A stretch of 40,263 nucleotides of DNA from Actinobacteria bacterium OV450 (GTDB taxonomy: Bacteria > Actinomycetota > Actinomycetes > Streptomycetales > Streptomycetaceae), in the NCBI GenBank assembly GCA_001298555.1, contig LJCW01000349.1:1-40263 (forward strand). Direction: 5' to 3'. Below are positions 16,655 through 24,809 of the stretch, one piece after another (the stretch's first letter is position 1; every line of letters begins with the position of its first letter). The position numbers and the translations under genes are program-made. The notes beneath the pieces were generated by a model, which was not told the DNA's origin, did no database searches, and worked only from the letters and a program-made list of their open reading frames with translations.

Positions 16655-17482
16655 ATGACGGTACGCGGGTTCGAGGGCACGGGCGTCCAGGCCGCGTCCC
16701 GCGGCGGAGGGCTCCGAAAGGTCACGGCCCGCTGCGGCCTGCTCGCGCGCGGAGTGCTGTACGTGCTGATCGGGATGCTGGCCCTGCGCGTGGCCTCCGG
16801 TGACGCCGGAGGCGAGGAGGCCGACCGCCAGGGCGCCCTGCAGGAGCTCGTGGAGAAACCCTTCGGCGACGTCCTCGTCTGGGCCGTGGGCATCGGACTC
16901 GTCTGCATGATGCTGTGGCGCCTGTCGGAGGCGGTGTTCGGCGCGGCCGGCCCGGACGGGGACAAGGCCGCGAAGCGGCTGGCGTCGGCGGGCCGGACGG
17001 TCTTCTACGCCGTCGTCGCCTTCTCCGCCCTGTCGTTCGCCACGGGCGGCGGCGGGCACTCCGGGGACGAGCAGTCGCGCGATGTGACGGCCAGGGCGCT
17101 GGACCTGCCCGCCGGCCGGTGGTTGGTGGGTGCGGCAGGGCTCGGGATCGCCGTCGCGGGCGTCGTCGTCGCGGTGCAGGCTGCGCGGCGCAGCTTCCGC
17201 AGGCACCTCGCCATGGGCGGGGTCCCCCGGTGGGGCCGTAGGGCCGTCGACTTCCTCGGGGTGAGCGGCGGCCTGGCCCGGGGCGCCGTGTTCGCGGCGG
17301 CCGGCGGGTTCGTCGTGTACGCCGCGGTGCGCTACGACCCGGCGCAGGCGAAGGGCGTCGACGACACCCTGAGGGCGTTCGCCGCAACCGCGGCGGGGCC
17401 GTGGCTCCTCGTCGCGGTCGCCGTCGGGCTGATGCTCTTCGGGGTGTTCTCCGGGGCGATGGCGCGGTGGCGTCAGGTCTGA
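16655..17482 (+). CDS. DUF1206 domain membrane protein
   Basis: 275 residues, all-helical membrane protein of the DUF1206 family. It shows the triple repeat of this family, each unit with two hydrophobic helices: CGLLARGVLYVLIGMLAL plus VLVWAVGIGLVCMMLWRL; AGRTVFYAVVAFSALSF plus WLVGAAGLGIAVAGVVVA; and SGGLARGAVFAAAGGFVVY plus GPWLLVAVAVGLMLFGVF. Each unit begins with an R/K-x-G/ARG-like turn. No enzymatic function is known for the family. It starts 2 bp after the SRPBCC stop and should share its promoter. Confidence 0.9.
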   Translation: MTVRGFEGTGVQAASRGGGLRKVTARCGLLARGVLYVLIGMLALRVASGDAGGEEADRQGALQELVEKPFGDVLVWAVGIGLVCMMLWRLSEAVFGAAGPDGDKAAKRLASAGRTVFYAVVAFSALSFATGGGGHSGDEQSRDVTARALDLPAGRWLVGAAGLGIAVAGVVVAVQAARRSFRRHLAMGGVPRWGRRAVDFLGVSGGLARGAVFAAAGGFVVYAAVRYDPAQAKGVDDTLRAFAATAAGPWLLVAVAVGLMLFGVFSGAMARWRQV

Positions 17483-17558
17483 GGCCGGCCCGTCGGCGGC
17501 GGTCGGGCAGAACGGTTCCGGCCACTCAAGGGAGTAACCCGCCGAACGGAAGCGCAAT

Positions 17559-17584
17559 CCGAGGGAATCTCGGCCAAGTTGGCC
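17559..17584. promoter_or_regulatory. Paired inverted repeats upstream of the ramR-like gene
   Basis: CCGAG-N5-CTCGG (17559-17573) is followed directly by GGCCAA-G-TTGGCC (17572-17584). Both lie about 100 nt before the ramR-like ATG and are possible operator sites. Nothing in the sequence names the protein that would bind. Confidence 0.35.
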
Positions 17585-17678
17585 GTGCGCCCCTGAACGC
17601 CCCCCGCAGTGACGTTCCATCGGCCCCGTATGGGGGCACCCGTGGTGCCGTTGGCACGTCAACCGAGGAGCGCACACG

Positions 17679-18287
17679 ATGACGAAGGTCCTTGTCCTGC
17701 ACAGCGTCAGCCTGGTCAGGTCGGCGCTGGCCGCCCTGCTCAGATCCGAAGGGCCGTTCGAGGTCACATCGGCGGGCTGGAGGACCGCGGCGCGCCAAGC
17801 CGAGTCGTTACGACCGGACGTGACGGTCGTCGACCTGGACTGTCCGGGGACGACGGCCGTCCTGGCCGCCGGGCAGCGCACGGACCGCCAGGTCCTCCCA
17901 CCCCCGTCGACGGTCCTGGTGCTCGCCTCCACCGGCGCGCCGGGGCTGCTGCACCGGGCCTTCCGGGCCGAGGCGCGCGGCTACGTCGACAAGGACGGCT
18001 CGCCGGGGCGGCTCGTACGGGCGGTCCGCAAGGTCGCCGCGGGGGAACGGTTCATCGACGCCTCCCTCGCCTCGGCGTTCATGGAGGCGGATCCGCTGCC
18101 GCTGAGCCCGCGGGAACTCAGTGTGCTGAGCCGGGCCGCGGAGGGCGATTCGATCGCCGAGATCGCCCGCACGCTGCACCTGGCGAGCGGGACGGTACGC
18201 AACTACATGGCCGCGGCGACCCGGAAGACCGGCGCGCGCAACCTCATCGACGCGATACGGATATCCAGGCGGGCCGGCTGGGTGTGA
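17679..18287 (+). CDS. ramR: RamR/AmfR-like NarL/LuxR-family response regulator
   Basis: 202 residues. The N-terminal receiver-like domain keeps the phospho-Asp position (DVTVVDLDCPG, D52) and the distal Lys (ARGYVDKDGS), but the usual acidic pair near residues 8-9 is His-Ser (VLHSVSLVRSAL). Phosphorylation by a kinase may therefore be weak or unnecessary. The C-terminal LuxR-type helix-turn-helix reads LSPRELSVLSRAAEGDSIAE and GTVRNYMAAATRKTGARN. Its position beside the ramA/ramB transporter genes matches RamR/AmfR, the activator of the ramCSAB operon. ATG follows CGAGGAG. It is convergent with ramB, whose stop is 36 bp away. The name rests on context plus domain type. Confidence 0.8.
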   Translation: MTKVLVLHSVSLVRSALAALLRSEGPFEVTSAGWRTAARQAESLRPDVTVVDLDCPGTTAVLAAGQRTDRQVLPPPSTVLVLASTGAPGLLHRAFRAEARGYVDKDGSPGRLVRAVRKVAAGERFIDASLASAFMEADPLPLSPRELSVLSRAAEGDSIAEIARTLHLASGTVRNYMAAATRKTGARNLIDAIRISRRAGWV

Positions 18288-18336
18288 TCCGCGGGCGCCG
18301 CGGACGGGCCCGCCCGCCCCTTTCACCCGTCCGCGG
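18288..18336. terminator. Alternative hairpins between ramR and ramB
   Basis: Directly after the ramR stop, TCCGCGG (18288-18294) pairs with CCGCGGA (18298-18304). The same right arm also belongs to a longer 11-bp stem, CCGCGGACGGG (18298-18308) with CCCGTCCGCGG (18326-18336), whose far arm includes the last codons of ramB. The two stems exclude each other. Likely a bidirectional terminator. Confidence 0.6.
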
Positions 18337-20095
18337 CCTGGTTCCACCCCCCCACCAGCTCGCGGTACAGGGGCGACCTGGCGGGCAGTTCCCGGTGCGA
18401 GCCGCAGACGGCCCGGGTCCCGTCGAGAACCAGGACCCGGTCGGCGCGCGCCGCGGACGAGACGCGGTGGGCCACCACGACGAGGGTGCCGGGGCGCTCG
18501 GCCAGCGCCCGTTCGGCGCGCTCCTCGGCTGGCGCGTCCAGATGGCAGGTGGCCTCGTCGAGCAGCAGCAGCGGAGCGGGCGAGAGGTAGGCGGCGGCGA
18601 GCGCGAGCTGCTGGCTCTCGCCCCGCGACAGCAGCCGGGGCGACACCTCGGCGTCCAGGCCTCCGAGCCGCTCCACCAGCCCGTCCAGCCCCAGGGCCCG
18701 GACGGCGCCCAGCACGCGGGCGTCGCCGGGCCCGGTGGCGCCCGGGACGGCGGCGAGATGGGTCAGGTTCTCCCGTACGGTGCCGGTGAACACGTAGGCC
18801 TGCTGCGGCAGCAGGGTCCGCCGCGGGTCCGGTCCGGTGGCCCCCGGGTCCCGGCGGGCGGCGGCGCCGTCCACGAGGACCGCTCCCGCGTCGGGGGAGA
18901 GCATTCCGGCGAGCAGCGCGGTCAGGGTGGACTTGCCGATGCCGCTGGGCCCGACGACCGCGAGGTGCTCCCCCGGGCGCACCACCAGGTCGAGGCCGTC
19001 GAGTACGGGAGCCGCGCCGGGGCCGTAGGCGAAGGTGACGCCGCGGAGCTCGGCCGCGGCGGTGCTGCGCCTCCCGGGCGGCCCGGGCGGCCGCTGCTTC
19101 GCCGCGCGTCCGCGGGCCGGGTCCGGCGGCGCCGCGGTGAAGCGTTCGAGGACCACGAGCAGCCGGGTCCCGGCCGATCCCAGCGCGGTCATCAGGGAGT
19201 TGAGGGCCGGCAGCAGGGCCTGCACCAGGTACGTCAGGCCGCCGGCCAGCGTACCGGCGGTGACCCCCCCGCCCAGCAGCCAGGGTGTCGCGGCGAGGAG
19301 GGCGATCACCGGCAGCCGGCCCGCCGTTCCCAGGGCGAGGGTGCGCAGGGCCGCCCAGCCCGCGAGGGTGCGCGCCAGCCGCTCCTGGGCGGCGATCAGG
19401 GGCTCCACCCGGGCCTGCGCCGCGCCCTGTCCGCCGCAGGCGGCGATGTCGCGCAGGCCCGCGGCCAGCTCCCCCACCCGGTCGGCCAGCGCCTCGTCGG
19501 TGTCCAGGGCCACGCGCTGTACGGCGGCCATGGGACGGAGGGTGGCCAGGAAGGCCGCCGCGCCCAGCAGCAGGGGCGGCAGCACGACCAGCAGCAGCAC
19601 GGGCGCGAGGGCGGCCATCCCGGCGAAGGCGCCGACAGCCGTGAAGACGAACGAACGCGCCGTCAGGACGAGTCCCGCGAAGGAGTCCCGGGCCATCTCC
19701 GTCTGCTGGGTCAGCCGGGACACCGCGCCGGTGTCACCGGCCCCCGCCGGGTCCGCGACCGCCCGGTCCAGTGCCTGCCGCACCGCCCGCCGGACCAGGC
19801 CGTCCCGCAGCGGTTCCACGAGGTCCGCCAGTCCGGCGAACACCCCGCGCAGCGCGAAGCCGCCGAGGAGCGCCCCGGCCCCGGCCGCGGCCAGCCAGCC
19901 GAGGCCGGTGGCGGTGTGGCCGGCGAGGAAGCCGTCGTCGAGGGCGCGGGCCACCCCGTACCCGCCGAGGAAGGTGTGCACGGACTCCAGCAGGGACCAT
20001 GCGGCCAGCCGTCCGAGGGCGCCCCTGTGGCTGCGCAGGAACCGTCGGCCCTCGGGGGCCACCCGGCCCCGGGCCGCCGCCCCGGTCACCGTCAC
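18323..20095 (-). CDS. ramB: RamB-like ABC exporter subunit (membrane plus ATPase)
   Basis: 590 residues. GTG 20095 is chosen because it overlaps the ramA stop as GTGA and follows GGGAGG. A longer frame to 20242 would only translate the ramA tail repeat out of frame. Residues 1-310 hold the transmembrane domain with about six hydrophobic spans. The ATPase domain has Walker A GPSGIGKST, a degenerate signature LSRGESQ, Walker B LLLLDEAT with the catalytic Glu, and VVVAHRVSS. It should pair with RamA to export the SapB lanthipeptide. Last gene of the operon, convergent with ramR. Confidence 0.9.
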   Translation of the reverse strand: MTVTGAAARGRVAPEGRRFLRSHRGALGRLAAWSLLESVHTFLGGYGVARALDDGFLAGHTATGLGWLAAAGAGALLGGFALRGVFAGLADLVEPLRDGLVRRAVRQALDRAVADPAGAGDTGAVSRLTQQTEMARDSFAGLVLTARSFVFTAVGAFAGMAALAPVLLLVVLPPLLLGAAAFLATLRPMAAVQRVALDTDEALADRVGELAAGLRDIAACGGQGAAQARVEPLIAAQERLARTLAGWAALRTLALGTAGRLPVIALLAATPWLLGGGVTAGTLAGGLTYLVQALLPALNSLMTALGSAGTRLLVVLERFTAAPPDPARGRAAKQRPPGPPGRRSTAAAELRGVTFAYGPGAAPVLDGLDLVVRPGEHLAVVGPSGIGKSTLTALLAGMLSPDAGAVLVDGAAARRDPGATGPDPRRTLLPQQAYVFTGTVRENLTHLAAVPGATGPGDARVLGAVRALGLDGLVERLGGLDAEVSPRLLSRGESQQLALAAAYLSPAPLLLLDEATCHLDAPAEERAERALAERPGTLVVVAHRVSSAARADRVLVLDGTRAVCGSHRELPARSPLYRELVGGWNQAADG

Positions 20096-21939
20096 CGCGC
20101 CGCCTCCCGCTCCGTGTCCCGTCCGGTGTGCCGTTCCGTGTCCCGTCCGGTGTCCCGCTCCGTGCCCCGTCCGGTGTCCCGCTCCGTGCCCTCGTCGGCG
20201 TCGGCGCCGAACACCGCGCGGTAGGCGGGATCTGCCCGCCACAGCTCACGGTGGGTGCCGGTAGCCCGTACCCGCCCGTCCTCCAGCCAGACGACGAGGT
20301 CGGCCCGGGCGGCGGACGACAGGCGGTGCGCGACCAGGATCCGGGTGCCCGGACGGATCTCGCGGGCCAGGGCACGCTCGACCTCGCGGGCCGTGACGGT
20401 GTCGAGGCTGGAGGTGGCGTCGTCCAGGACGAGGAGCCGGCCCGCATGGCAGAACGCCCGGGCCAGCCCGAGGCGTTGGACTTCCCCGCCGGACATCGGG
20501 GCGTCGGCGAGGGCCGTGCCGTACCCGTGGGGCAGGCGCCGTACGAACGCGTCGGCGCCGGCGGCACGGGCGGCGGCGCGCACCGCTTCCGGGCCCGGGC
20601 CGGGGCCCGCGCCGAAGGCGATCGCACCGCCGACCGTGTCCCCGAGCAGCACGGGCCGGTCGAAGGCGTACCCGACGTCGCGGCGCAGGGCTTCGGCGGT
20701 CAGCTCTTGGAGGGGCACTCCGTCCAGCAGCACCCGGCCCGCGTCGGGATCGGTGAGCCGGCCGGCCACGGCCGCGAAGAGGGTCTTCCCTGCGCCCGAA
20801 CGGCCCACCACGGCCACCGTGGTGCCTCCGGGGATCACCAGGCTGATGTCGTGCAGGACCGTGGCCGCGCCGCGCATGACGCGGACGTCGCGCAGTTCCA
20901 GGGTGCCCGGGCCGTCCTCCGGCAGCCGAGCCCGCCCGTGGGCGAGTGCGGGCAGGGTCAGGAGGGCGGCGGTCCGCCGGGCCGCGGACCGGCCCCGGAC
21001 CACGGCCGCGAGGCCGCCCGTGACCGCTCCGATCCCGGCGGCGAGACCCGCGTACCGCACCGCGGCGAGGAGTTCGCCGACCCCGATGGCCCCGGCCGCC
21101 AGGCGGACGCCGCCGACGGCGAGGACCGCGTACAGGAGCATCGGCATCAGGGCCGCGGACCGGGCGGTGGTGCCGCCGTAGACCTGCCACATGCGCCGGC
21201 CCTGGGTGCCGAGCTCGGGCAACCGGGCGAGGACACGGGCGCGTTCGCGCTCCACGGTGCCGGCGGCGGCGATCGTGCGCGCCCCGGCCAGCGCCTCGGT
21301 CAGGCGGCCGGCGGTCTCCAGCTGGACCTGCTGGTAGCGGGCGATGCTGGCGTGGGTGTCGCGGGCGAAGGCCCGCAGCAGGAGCACCAGGAACGGAACG
21401 CCGACGAGGAAGGCGAGTGCCGTCCACAGGTCGATGAGGAAGAGGGCGGTCACCGCGCCGAGCGGCGGCAGCAGCGCCGCGACGGCGTGCGCGGCGGCCG
21501 CCGGGACCTTCCCGGCCTCGGTGGCGTGTGCGGTCAGCCGCGCGGCGGTTTCGCCGGGTGCGTGGCGGGCGGCGTGGTGCGGGGCCGCCCGCAGCAGCCG
21601 GGCGAGCCCGAGCCGGCGCAGCCGGGCGGTGGAGCGGCCGTCGACGTCCCCGGTGAGCCGGGCGCCGGCGGCGTCCAGGGCCACTTCGGCGGCGATGACC
21701 GCGGCGCTCAGAAGGGTCCAGGTGGGGCCCGCCGGGGCGCCGCGGAGCAGCAGGTCGAGGGTGTGGCCGAGGACGGCGGGTTCGGCGAGGGCCGCCGCGG
21801 CGCCGCTCAGGGTGCATCCGAGGACGGCGGCGGTGCGCCCGGCGCTGTGCCGGGCCGCCGCCAAGAGAGCCCGGTCTGCGGTGCCCGCCACGGAGGCGGC
21901 CCGCTCCGCGCCGGCGTCCTGCGCGTCGGGGGGACTCAT
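20092..21939 (-). CDS. ramA: RamA-like ABC exporter subunit (membrane plus ATPase)
   Basis: 615 residues. It has an N-terminal transmembrane domain (about 30-320) and a C-terminal ATPase with Walker A VGRSGAGKT, signature MSGGEVQ and Walker B LLVLDDATSS, in which the catalytic Glu is Asp; the H-loop is VAHRLSS. The last 32 residues are four copies of an 8-residue unit of the type D/G-T-E-R-x-T-G-R, an odd charged tail. ATG follows GGAGG with 9-nt spacing. It is separated from ramS by 75 bp containing a strong hairpin, and overlaps ramB by 4 bp. Predicted half of a heterodimeric SapB exporter. Confidence 0.9.
   Translation of the reverse strand: MSPPDAQDAGAERAASVAGTADRALLAAARHSAGRTAAVLGCTLSGAAAALAEPAVLGHTLDLLLRGAPAGPTWTLLSAAVIAAEVALDAAGARLTGDVDGRSTARLRRLGLARLLRAAPHHAARHAPGETAARLTAHATEAGKVPAAAAHAVAALLPPLGAVTALFLIDLWTALAFLVGVPFLVLLLRAFARDTHASIARYQQVQLETAGRLTEALAGARTIAAAGTVERERARVLARLPELGTQGRRMWQVYGGTTARSAALMPMLLYAVLAVGGVRLAAGAIGVGELLAAVRYAGLAAGIGAVTGGLAAVVRGRSAARRTAALLTLPALAHGRARLPEDGPGTLELRDVRVMRGAATVLHDISLVIPGGTTVAVVGRSGAGKTLFAAVAGRLTDPDAGRVLLDGVPLQELTAEALRRDVGYAFDRPVLLGDTVGGAIAFGAGPGPGPEAVRAAARAAGADAFVRRLPHGYGTALADAPMSGGEVQRLGLARAFCHAGRLLVLDDATSSLDTVTAREVERALAREIRPGTRILVAHRLSSAARADLVVWLEDGRVRATGTHRELWRADPAYRAVFGADADEGTERDTGRGTERDTGRDTERHTGRDTEREAAR
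20095..20190 (-). repeat. 24-bp tandem repeat, four copies, at the 3' end of ramA
   Basis: Four in-frame 24-bp units encode GTERDTGR, GTERDTGR, DTERHTGR and DTEREAAR. The last unit runs into the GTGA overlap with ramB. The unit length keeps the reading frame, so copy number can change without disrupting ramA. Confidence 0.8.
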
Positions 21940-21972
21940 CGGCGGATGCCTCCAGTCGCGGGTTACGTGGTG

Positions 21973-22002
21973 CGGGCCCGGACGGCGAACCGCCCGGGCC
22001 CG
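21973..22002 (-). terminator. Intercistronic hairpin between ramS and ramA
   Basis: In the transcript a 9-bp stem (CGGGCCCGG with CCGGGCCCG) continues through a G-U pair into CGG-UUCG-CCG, giving a 13-pair stem with a UUCG loop. It starts 12 nt after the ramS stop and 33 nt before the ramA ATG. It probably stabilises ramC-ramS message or partly stops transcription, so that the peptide is made in excess over its exporter. Confidence 0.75.
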
Positions 22003-22014
22003 GGAGGACCTGCG

Positions 22015-22143
22015 TCAGTTACAGGTCGTGACGCTCAGGCTGCTGTCCCCGCACAGGAGCAGGCTGGCGCGGCTACCGGTCATCGCGGCCTCGGTGGTCT
22101 CTTCCTTCGGGGTCTCCATCGACTGCAGGTCAAGAAGCGTCAT
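22015..22143 (-). CDS. ramS: SapB-type lanthipeptide precursor RamS
   Basis: A 42-residue precursor. The leader starts MTLLDLQSMETPKEE and carries the LLDLQ motif typical of class III lanthipeptide leaders. The last 21 residues run from TGSRASLLLC to SSLSVTTCN, with five Ser, three Thr and two Cys. From memory this core equals S. coelicolor SapB except Val for Ile near the end. RamC dehydrates Ser residues and the two Cys close lanthionine rings; the product is a surfactant that helps aerial hyphae rise. The ATG lies inside the ramC 3' end (14-bp overlap) with AGAGGA upstream, so translation is probably coupled. Confidence 0.95.
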   Translation of the reverse strand: MTLLDLQSMETPKEETTEAAMTGSRASLLLCGDSSLSVTTCN

Positions 22144-24775
22144 GTCGATTCCTCTTCTTCTCTTGAGTGGTGCGATGGGTCACGGTCCCGGACGGGACCG
22201 GCTCTGGGGCCGCCGCGGTGTGTCGCAGCGGCGGGAGGAACGGCAGGTGCGCGCGCCCTCCGGGCGCGGCGCTGCCGAGGGCGAGGAGAGCGCCGGCGGT
22301 GCCCGTGGCGAGGTCCATGGACAGGCGCATCATCTGCTCGCCGGGGAAGGCCAGATGTCCCTGGTACGGCACCGCGTGCCGGGCCAGCGCGTCGATCTGG
22401 CGGGCGATGTCGGCGGGGCCCGTGCCCGGGCCGGGCGTGGTGGTCCGGGCCAGGTGGAGGATCATGCCGGCGGCGCCGCGCAGCAGCCCGGGCTGGGCGT
22501 AGAAGGTCGCCTGCGCCGCCCGTACGATCTCGCGCCGGGCCTTTTCGAACCGCTCGTCGGGAGCGTGCTCCAGCCAGTCGTCGAGGACCATGCCGATGCC
22601 GACGCTGCCCTCGCCGAGGTACGGCATCGTGCGCCAGCCCTCGTTCACCTGGAGCGTGCCGTACGCGCTGGTGACGCAGCGGTCGAGGTCGCGGTGGAGC
22701 GCCCGGGCGGACTGGAGCAGCAGTTCCTTGTCGCCGGTGCGTTCGTACAGCCGCAGGAAGAGCAGGGCGGGGCCGGTGTTCCCGTACATCAGTCCGGCCC
22801 GGGCGGTGCGCTGTTCGGGCCGGGAGAGCAGTTCGGCGCAGCGCAGGGCGGCGGTGTGCAGTTCGCCCTCGCCGCTCGCGGTGCCGAGTGCGTCCAGGGC
22901 CAGCCCGATGCCGGCGAGTCCGCCGTGCAGGTCCGGGCCGGCGCTCCCCCAAGGCTGGTGCAGCAGCCGCTCGGCGAGGGCGAGGGCGCGGTCCGCGTGG
23001 CCGAGCCGGTACAGGGTCCAGGCCGTGCCCGCGAGGCCGTCGTAGAAGCCGAGCGGGGTGCCGGAGGCCGGTTCCGCGGTCCGCTCCAGCAGCCATTCCT
23101 CGGCCTCGGGCCAGGGTCCGGCGCCGGTCTCGGCGAGGGCGTGGAGCACTCCGGCGATGCCGTTGCCGAAGCAGGTGCCTCCCCCCGCGTTCGCGAACTG
23201 GGCGATGTCTCCCGGCACGAACCGGTCCTCGCGCTCCGGGGTGGCGCTCGCGCGGATCGCCGCGGTCATCGACGTACGGGCGGCCGGCCAGTCCCCCGGC
23301 TCGACGGGCAGGTACGGGCCGGGTGGTGCGGGAGGGCGCCGGCCCGGTGCGCCCTGCGGGGCGCCGGAGAGGATCTCCTCGACGGCCTCGTCGAGGAAAC
23401 GCCGTGGTACGGGGAACTGCTCGGCTGCGACGGCGGCCAGATGGGCGGCCTTGGCCCGGTCCAGGACGAGCAGGCTGGTCAGCGGGAGGAACAGGGCGAG
23501 CCGCAGGCAGGCGAGGGCGTAGCGGTCGACGGAGAACCCGCGCCGCTCGGCGGGCGCGACGAAGGCGGGGTTGGCGACGGTCTGCCGCAAGCCCTCGTCC
23601 ACGTGCGCGGCGGCCTCGAAGTCCAGGAGGGCGACGGACGGTTCGCCGTTCTCGTCCTCCTCCACCATGATGTTGAAGAGGTGCAGGTCGTTGAAGACCA
23701 CGCCGCGGGCGTGCACGGCTTCGACGGCCTCGGTGACGCGCCGGTGGACGGTCAGGGCCCACTCGGTGTAGGAGGCGAGCTCCGCCGGGTCGGGGTCCGC
23801 CTCGATCAGCGGGTGGCGGCGGGCGAAGTAGGTGTTGAGCGGTTTGCCGGGGAGGTGCTGCATCACCAGGAAGTGGTGGTCGCCGACGGTGAAGGTGCCG
23901 CGGACCGCGGGTACGCAGTCCAGGCCCGCCAGCCGTTCCAGCGCGGCCCGTTCGCGGTGCAGCCGGGTCACGGCGTCGGCGCCGTCCGCGGCGAGCCCGG
24001 CGTACGGGCGGGCCTCCTTGAGGACCACGGCCTCGCCGGTGCGGCCGTCCTTGCCGACGTAGACCCCGCCGCCGTTGGAGAAGTGCAGCGCCCGCTCCAC
24101 CGTGAAGGGGATGCCGGTCAGGGTGGTCGCGGAGCGCGCCGCGAGGTGCGGCTCCAGGAAGGCGGGCAGTTCGAGCCACTCGGGCGGCTGGAACGCCGGC
24201 CCGCGCCGGTCCGGTACGAGGCGCCCGTCGGGGGCCTCGATCGCCGGGACGAGTTCGCCGTGCTCGTCGTAGCAGTGCCGCAGGGTGAAGCTGCCGTAGC
24301 GCAGGTACACCGGGCCGGCGCCCCAGCGCAGATCACTGAGGATGTACGGACCGGCCGCCCCGGCCAGCGCGGCGTCGAGGTCCTCCGCGATCCGGTGGCA
24401 CTGCTCCTCGTCGGCCGGGTACACGGTGATGAACTTCCCGCTCGCCGCCCGGTCGGCGTACTTGGCGTTCCGCAGGTGCAACAGGTACCGGCTCGGTATG
24501 AACTTGAAGGCGATCCGGTGGGCGGTGCAGTACGCGTACACCTTCGTCAGCAGCGATTCGGCGTTGTCGAGCGTGGCCGAGACGTGGATCTTCCAGCCCT
24601 GTGAGGGCAGTTCGGCGTCGGCGGGGCGCAGCGCGAGCCAGTCGCCGCTGCGATGCGAGCGCCACCCCGACGGGACGGGGGCGAGCGCGGCCGGGTAGCT
24701 CTCACCGGCGCGCCGGTACGGCGCGTCGTAGAACCAGCGGTCGGCGTCGCAGAAGGCGGCGTACCCCTTGTTCAC
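22130..24775 (-). CDS. ramC: Class III lanthionine synthetase RamC (LanKC)
   Basis: 881 residues from GTG 24775, which follows GGGAG at good spacing; a longer frame to 24814 has no better site. Residues about 1-210 are the lyase part (DADRWFYDAPYR, WKIHVSATLDNAE, FKFIPSRYLLHLRNAKYADR, GKFITVYP). About 215-510 is the kinase (GGGVYVGKDG loop, VVLKEARP, VVFNDLHLFNIMV catalytic loop, LLDFEAA metal site). About 530-881 is LanC-like (GNGIAGVLHAL, YDGLAGTAWTL, GGLAGIGLALDALG, YGNTGPALLFL, GEGSVGIGMV) without the CHG zinc ligands of true LanC, as expected for class III. First gene of the operon; it modifies RamS. Confidence 0.93.
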   Translation of the reverse strand: MNKGYAAFCDADRWFYDAPYRRAGESYPAALAPVPSGWRSHRSGDWLALRPADAELPSQGWKIHVSATLDNAESLLTKVYAYCTAHRIAFKFIPSRYLLHLRNAKYADRAASGKFITVYPADEEQCHRIAEDLDAALAGAAGPYILSDLRWGAGPVYLRYGSFTLRHCYDEHGELVPAIEAPDGRLVPDRRGPAFQPPEWLELPAFLEPHLAARSATTLTGIPFTVERALHFSNGGGVYVGKDGRTGEAVVLKEARPYAGLAADGADAVTRLHRERAALERLAGLDCVPAVRGTFTVGDHHFLVMQHLPGKPLNTYFARRHPLIEADPDPAELASYTEWALTVHRRVTEAVEAVHARGVVFNDLHLFNIMVEEDENGEPSVALLDFEAAAHVDEGLRQTVANPAFVAPAERRGFSVDRYALACLRLALFLPLTSLLVLDRAKAAHLAAVAAEQFPVPRRFLDEAVEEILSGAPQGAPGRRPPAPPGPYLPVEPGDWPAARTSMTAAIRASATPEREDRFVPGDIAQFANAGGGTCFGNGIAGVLHALAETGAGPWPEAEEWLLERTAEPASGTPLGFYDGLAGTAWTLYRLGHADRALALAERLLHQPWGSAGPDLHGGLAGIGLALDALGTASGEGELHTAALRCAELLSRPEQRTARAGLMYGNTGPALLFLRLYERTGDKELLLQSARALHRDLDRCVTSAYGTLQVNEGWRTMPYLGEGSVGIGMVLDDWLEHAPDERFEKARREIVRAAQATFYAQPGLLRGAAGMILHLARTTTPGPGTGPADIARQIDALARHAVPYQGHLAFPGEQMMRLSMDLATGTAGALLALGSAAPGGRAHLPFLPPLRHTAAAPEPVPSGTVTHRTTQEKKRNRHDAS

Positions 24776-24809
24776 ACCTGCTCCCTCGGTCGGCGGCAGA
24801 CCCGAAGGT

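Noticed and set aside
17609..20224. 871-codon plus-strand frame across ramR and opposite ramB
   Set aside because: Composition is low-complexity Gly/Arg/Gln; it conflicts with clear ramR and ramB coding sequence.
20095..20242. N-terminal extension of ramB to 20242
   Set aside because: It only translates the ramA tail repeat out of frame into Gly/His/Arg runs; the GTG at 20095 has a good ribosome-binding site and the GTGA overlap.
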